DNA of 64,000 nt, from assembly GCA_036924285.1 (NCBI GenBank), contig JAYKYS010000009.1, forward strand, positions 22,920,001 to 22,984,000, written 5' to 3'. This document shows, in pieces, positions 59,510 through 64,000 of this stretch (position 1 is the first letter of the stretch; each line of letters opens with the position of its first letter). Position numbers and translations under genes: made by a program. A model generated the notes under the pieces. The model was not told where the DNA came from. It was given only the letters and a program-made list of their open reading frames with translations, and did not search any database. The stretch comes from Asterella californica (taxonomy: Eukaryota; Streptophyta; Marchantiopsida; Marchantiales; Aytoniaceae).

Positions 59510-62500
59510 AAAATTTACAAATTATAAATATTTTTATTCGTGAGAGTAACCTATCTGTATACCAGAAAAAAATTTATTCACGTGAGTGACTTGTAGCTTT
59601 TGTATAACGGAAGTGTCGATGTGTAATCAAGTTATCAAGTGGGTGCAAAATTTAGTGATTTAAATTTAGTGAAGTTAATTTATAGAATTTTTACACAAGT
59701 CACAATTTACAAACCCTGTCGAGCAGTACTTTTCTCCGTAACTTTACGCTTTAGTGCACTGTTATCAGCCAGTTGCTCATGATTATTTTAGTTGTTCGTT
59801 TAAACGTTTTTCTTTCTTCTCCTTTTTACTAGAAATGCAATTTGGATGCATATGTATCACCTAGCATTTCTCAAGATCTTAGAGACTTACCGCACTAGAC
59901 GTTTCGTGCTGTAAGACGCTCCGTCCGTATAGGATCACGTAGGACCGGAAACTTGTAACGGGACCGCATTCTTTCCATGAGTGTCCGACTCATTTTAATC
60001 TACTACAGAAAGTATATGTCAGCGGCTTCGACTTTAAAGGTGGAACGCGTAGCGAAAGGGTGTCTCTAGGCGATTTTTGTGTCAGAGAGGACGGCACAGA
60101 GGGACTTTGCAACTGCCTGTAGAAATCTGAAGCTGGAGCTTGTGCTCCCAAGTGAACTTCGCTCGATTCTCAACGGGAAGTACTTAGAAGCAACGACGTG
60201 TTCTAAACTTAGCATCGCTGGGCCATTTTAGTCAGCAAGTTCCAGAAACTATACAGCAGATGCGGTCGCAGTTTCTAAGCCGGCGAAAAAGCCGGAAGTT
60301 TGCTTCGTCCGGTGTGTCAGAAAAAACCCCGGAAAAGATGGGATGACCGTTTCTAAACCTGTAGTGCGGTATGCCTCTTAGCCGTGCATTTTTCTATTAA
60401 TATTTTATCAGAAAATGTTAGATAATAAGATTTATTAACCTACTCACACTTGGGTATCGCTTATAATACTCTGTGTTGAAATTTAGGATGATTTACTTAT
60501 CAATAAGGTTGATTTTAAAACCGGGCAAATCTGATGTATGAAGTAATCCAAGAGTTAAAAAGTTTAATTTTGATCATCTTCGATAATCAATTATTATTTC
60601 CTTGTGATGAATGATCACCGTTGATCCATTTCATAAAGTATTCTAAACTGTACCCGATATTTATTTATATTATTCTATAAATTAAATTTCAATCAAATCC
60701 TAGTTTTTAATTCAATCAGCTGTTTCTGTTATAGGTTTTAGAGCGTATTTATAGTAATTCATTTGTGAGTTCTTTTTGCAATTCCCATTTGGATATAATA
60801 TCCTACAATTAGATTATATAACTTATTCACACCTTGTTTAATTTACGTTAACAGGTAAATACGTTTCGGTGACATTTAACGCACAAAATTACGGAAAATA
60901 AACTGGGATGCATATTCTCCGTGTAAGTTCCCTTTTCAACGTGATCTTGTGACGGTAAGGATTGATTTTCCGGCCCACCGCCCGAGATTTAAACTTTAAC
61001 ATGGAAAGAGTTCAGCGGATATTATATTAAGGTGTGTAAAACCTAAAGCAAAAGATTCTCTGACGTCCTGAAGCAAATGTCTAACTGCAGCTTTGTCTAG
61101 AGCAGTTATCACTTAGTGCGTTATCTTTGTATTGCTGTAAGTATTATTTTTTAGATTTTTAGATTTTAAAAATAATAGTACATTTTTTATTTATTTACAA
61201 AAAAAGAAATTAGAGACGCCTGGCCGCAGCCGTAACAGTCGCCCGGAGACGACAAATATTTGCAGAAAGTTCCAGCTTTCAAAGTCGCTAATACTTAAAC
61301 TTACAATAAACTTGCGGAAGTTTCTCTTAAAGTCCTCCTCTTCTTTTATTGGTGATCTCTTGGAGAAAATTCTTCTCTCCTCTGCAGCATATTTACTAGT
61401 TCTTTCCTTTTTACTATAATCATGTACCTGCAGTAGGAGCTCCTGACTCATTATTACAAATTAGACATTTATTATGATGTCGACAGAAAGAGAGATTTGA
61501 ACACTATGCAATACAGGTGGGTATATTACAAGGCTTTGGAAATGAAGAAGATAATTGATATAGCATAGCGGGTATAAGAGATATAAGTTCCGAAGCATGC
61601 ATTATCTGGAAAAGTTAGGTAATAAATCGATATACATCTAAATTAATATATGTTTAGTAAGAGTCTCTCGGACTTGTCTTTCTGAAGTGCGTAAGTGTGC
61701 TTTTCTTTGGGTTATGCCCTGATGTTTTTGCATGGCTGTCCTCGATTAACAGTTAATATTTATAAAAAATTAATTATATTGAGATATTTATTAACTATTC
61801 TCGTATTACTTGTATATTTAATGATAAAAAATGAACAATAGAACCGGATACTCTTGGTTGATTTCGGTATACGACCCAGATCAAACCCATCTAGGTTTCG
61901 CTCTCTCTATCTTCTTTATGTCCCCTCCAGACAAAAGCTAAAGAAACATACTTAGGGTATAACCGCAAATAGGTTTTCCGGTGAAGTTTCTTGCTCAGGG
62001 CTTTTGGGAGCCTAGGTTCGGTAATAAGTTCTACATCGCACTGCCGCAGTTTTTTCTTAGCAAGGTTCAGATGGCTCGCTCCACAGTTTAGAGAATAATC
62101 TTTGTGAACCCCCGTTCAGATCTGTGATCGATTAGGATTATCGTGCTGTTTGTAGAATAGCATGTCTGAATTTTATGAACGATATTGACGATGTGAACGA
62201 AGAATTTCTCTGCCAATCAGATTGTATCGACTGTTTACACAGCCTGGGAAAAGTTGACGCATTACCGTAATTCACATCCTTATGAAACGATTCTGTAAAT
62301 AAAACTCCCGCGAAATGAATAGCCAACGGATGGAAAGACCCCATCAAGCTTTACAAGGGAAAGAATGCCAAGCAACCAACGCCTCGAGAGAGAGGAAGAA
62401 CATCGAGGCTAAGCTACTCTATTCTGTAAAAGCTTCACTCGGTAATCCATTTCGCTATAATAAAGCTCGAAGAATAACATAAGTTCTTGCAAACTCCTTG

Positions 62501-62870
62501 TCCTCTCACAAAACTTCCATCAAGTAATGCAATGTTAAGAGAGGTGATGTCAAGCAAATATCTGCAAAGCAATTGTTATCTGGAAACATACCACAAGCCG
62601 TACGACACGATGCACGATTATCTCACCATGATTCCACTGGAGTTCTGCTTATGCTCCATGGGTGTATATGAACTCCTGTTTGTACGTTTACACGTCTACA
62701 AACAGAGTTCATGTACTTGAAATAGCAACATGATCTATAGAAACGAACAAAAAGACGAGAAAGAAAAGGAGAACAAACGAACATAATGAAAAGCAAAAAT
62801 TGAATAGTTCAAATATTCAGTAAATAAATGAAAAAACATTTACCTGGATACGTATAACATCAGGATAGCT
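59510..62870. other. AT-rich repeat-bearing spacer
   Basis: No confident gene. It contains weak palindrome copies at 60395-60429 and 61609-61627. The block at about 59880-60370 is GC-richer and shares the 15-base word AACCCCGGAAAAGAT with 58105-58120. A hairpin at 62668-62712 has arms ATGAACTC and TGTTTGTA. Confidence 0.4.
62311..62346 (-). repeat. Inverted copy of 58156-58191
   Basis: Its reverse complement matches 58156-58191 at 34 of 36 bases, including TCTTTCCATCCGTTGGCTAT. Confidence 0.85.
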
Positions 62871-64000
62871 AACGTGGACAAGAGAAGAGGAAAAGATATG
62901 ACTCACTACTGGAAGCGACAAAGTTCACCAGATCGACGGAGACGGACGACGACGGAGACGACGGAGACGGACTCGATGAGGAGAACGAAGAGACGAGAGC
63001 GCGTCCACGTTCTTTGGATCGTCACGTACAGCAGAAGAAGAGAAATGGTCGTCGTTGATTGTGATCGTTTTAGCAAAGTGGCTAAAACGATCACCTCTCC
63101 TAGTGCATACATCTTTATGCTTCTTAGCTTTCGCTCGGAGGGAGAGAACACGACCAACAAGAAAATAGTGGGTGAATTCCGGATAGACATGGGCTCTGAT
63201 CACGCTAGGACTAGGTTTGAAACTGTATTGTATACGAGTATCACTACAATTGCTCCGGGTGACCCAAAAGAATACCTTATTTTGTGGGGTTGTTTTCAGA
63301 GAACTAGAAATTTAATCATTATGCAGAAAATAGTATCGGTGATTACTTCTTCATCTCGACTTGGAATATGTGAATTAAAGATTCAACTTAAAGTTATTCA
63401 CCCCCTCTACAAGTTATGATTCGTCTTGAAACAAACTATTGAATACAGACAAAGAAATGTTAGATTTTTTAGAATAAAAAAGAAATATTTTTTATATTCA
63501 AATTACACTGAGAAAGAAAATGAATATTCATTTTCATGCTTTTATACCCAGACTCGAGATTTAAGATCATTCGTTATCATGTTTATTTTATATTAATTGT
63601 AAATATAAAAATATTTTAAATAATCTTAAGTAAAAATTAGAGTTCTATTAAATATTAATTTTAAAACGAAAAAAACTATACAAGAAATCCGAATATAACC
63701 GTAAAAAGAGAACACACTGACGCATTTCGGAAGATACAAGTCTCATACCTTCTTCTGAAATATATATATTAATTCATTAACTAATTAGTTTTAAACTAAT
63801 TAAAACTAATAAATTAAAGCTTACATATACCTCCTCCATCTGATCATGGAGGAGTTGATCATGTAGTAAGTGCCACTAGCGGAGACGTTTTCAGAACACC
63901 AGTGTGCAGTCACCACAGAACTTCATTTACTTATCGGGTTGGTTACAGTAGTTTACTATTCTTTATTAGAAATTTATTATTATTATTATTATCGGAAGGC
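62871..64000. other. Terminal AT-rich stretch
   Basis: The 181-codon plus frame at 62874-63419 begins in simple GACGGA-type repeats and overlaps two long minus frames, so it is not called. A perfect hairpin with 14-bp arms GTGATCGTTTTAGC is at 63061-63094. An AT palindrome lies near 63782-63802. CTCCTCCAT/ATGGAGGAG arms lie near 63829-63855. Confidence 0.4.

Noticed and set aside
62874..63419. 181-codon plus-strand ORF
   Set aside because: Its first part is made of GACGGA-type simple repeats that are open on both strands; no motif in the rest.

Overview
The window is nuclear DNA from a land plant. Its two best genes have many short GT-AG introns and encode plant-type proteins: a DDR4-like DDT-domain chromatin factor and the polyadenylation subunit CPSF100. 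Between them lie decayed retrotransposons and DNA transposons. Compact introns, moderate GC and several orphan single-exon ORFs would suit a bryophyte or other early-diverging lineage. This placement is an inference with low confidence, because no marker here fixes the species.

Layout. 0-5.6 kb holds unrecognised ORF remnants, degenerate repeats, and a Ty3/gypsy relic with a broken zinc knuckle and retropepsin. 5.7-13.7 kb is the DDR4-like gene on the plus strand: a long purine-rich leader, then 12 coding exons for 779 residues. 13.7-17.2 kb is gene-poor flank. 17.2-23.0 kb is a nested Ty3/gypsy unit: one inverted LTR fragment, then a deletion derivative (5' LTR, gag, reverse transcriptase, 3' LTR) lacking RNase H and integrase. 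23-26.1 kb is AT-rich spacer and the CPSF100 upstream region. 26.1-33.1 kb is CPSF100 in 18 exons, about 745 residues. 33.7-34.5 kb is an unrecognised coiled-coil gene.

35.9-43.4 kb is a transposon-rich block. It holds an RPA1-like relic, a 74-nt tRNA-like or SINE head, a MULE transposase relic on the minus strand, GGCCAG-rich tandem repeats with two strong hairpins, and a three-exon transposase-like gene with zinc ribbon, RNase-H-like and SAP-like regions. The last is broken by one late frameshift. 45.2-45.9 kb has an intact orphan ORF of 166 codons on the minus strand, followed about 150 nt downstream by a 48-nt tRNA-like fold. 46.9-50.2 kb is tandem repeats, a copia reverse-transcriptase relic and a foldback element. 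52.0-52.4 kb has a small hypothetical ORF. 55.0-55.8 kb is a heavy-metal-associated (HMA) domain protein on the minus strand. 57-64 kb is AT-rich, with dispersed palindromes and weak ORFs.

The host genes do not form a pathway. CPSF100 acts in mRNA 3'-end formation, the DDT protein in chromatin, and the HMA protein probably in metal handling or protein interaction. Exon borders were set by reading splice sites and keeping the frame; no transcript data were available.
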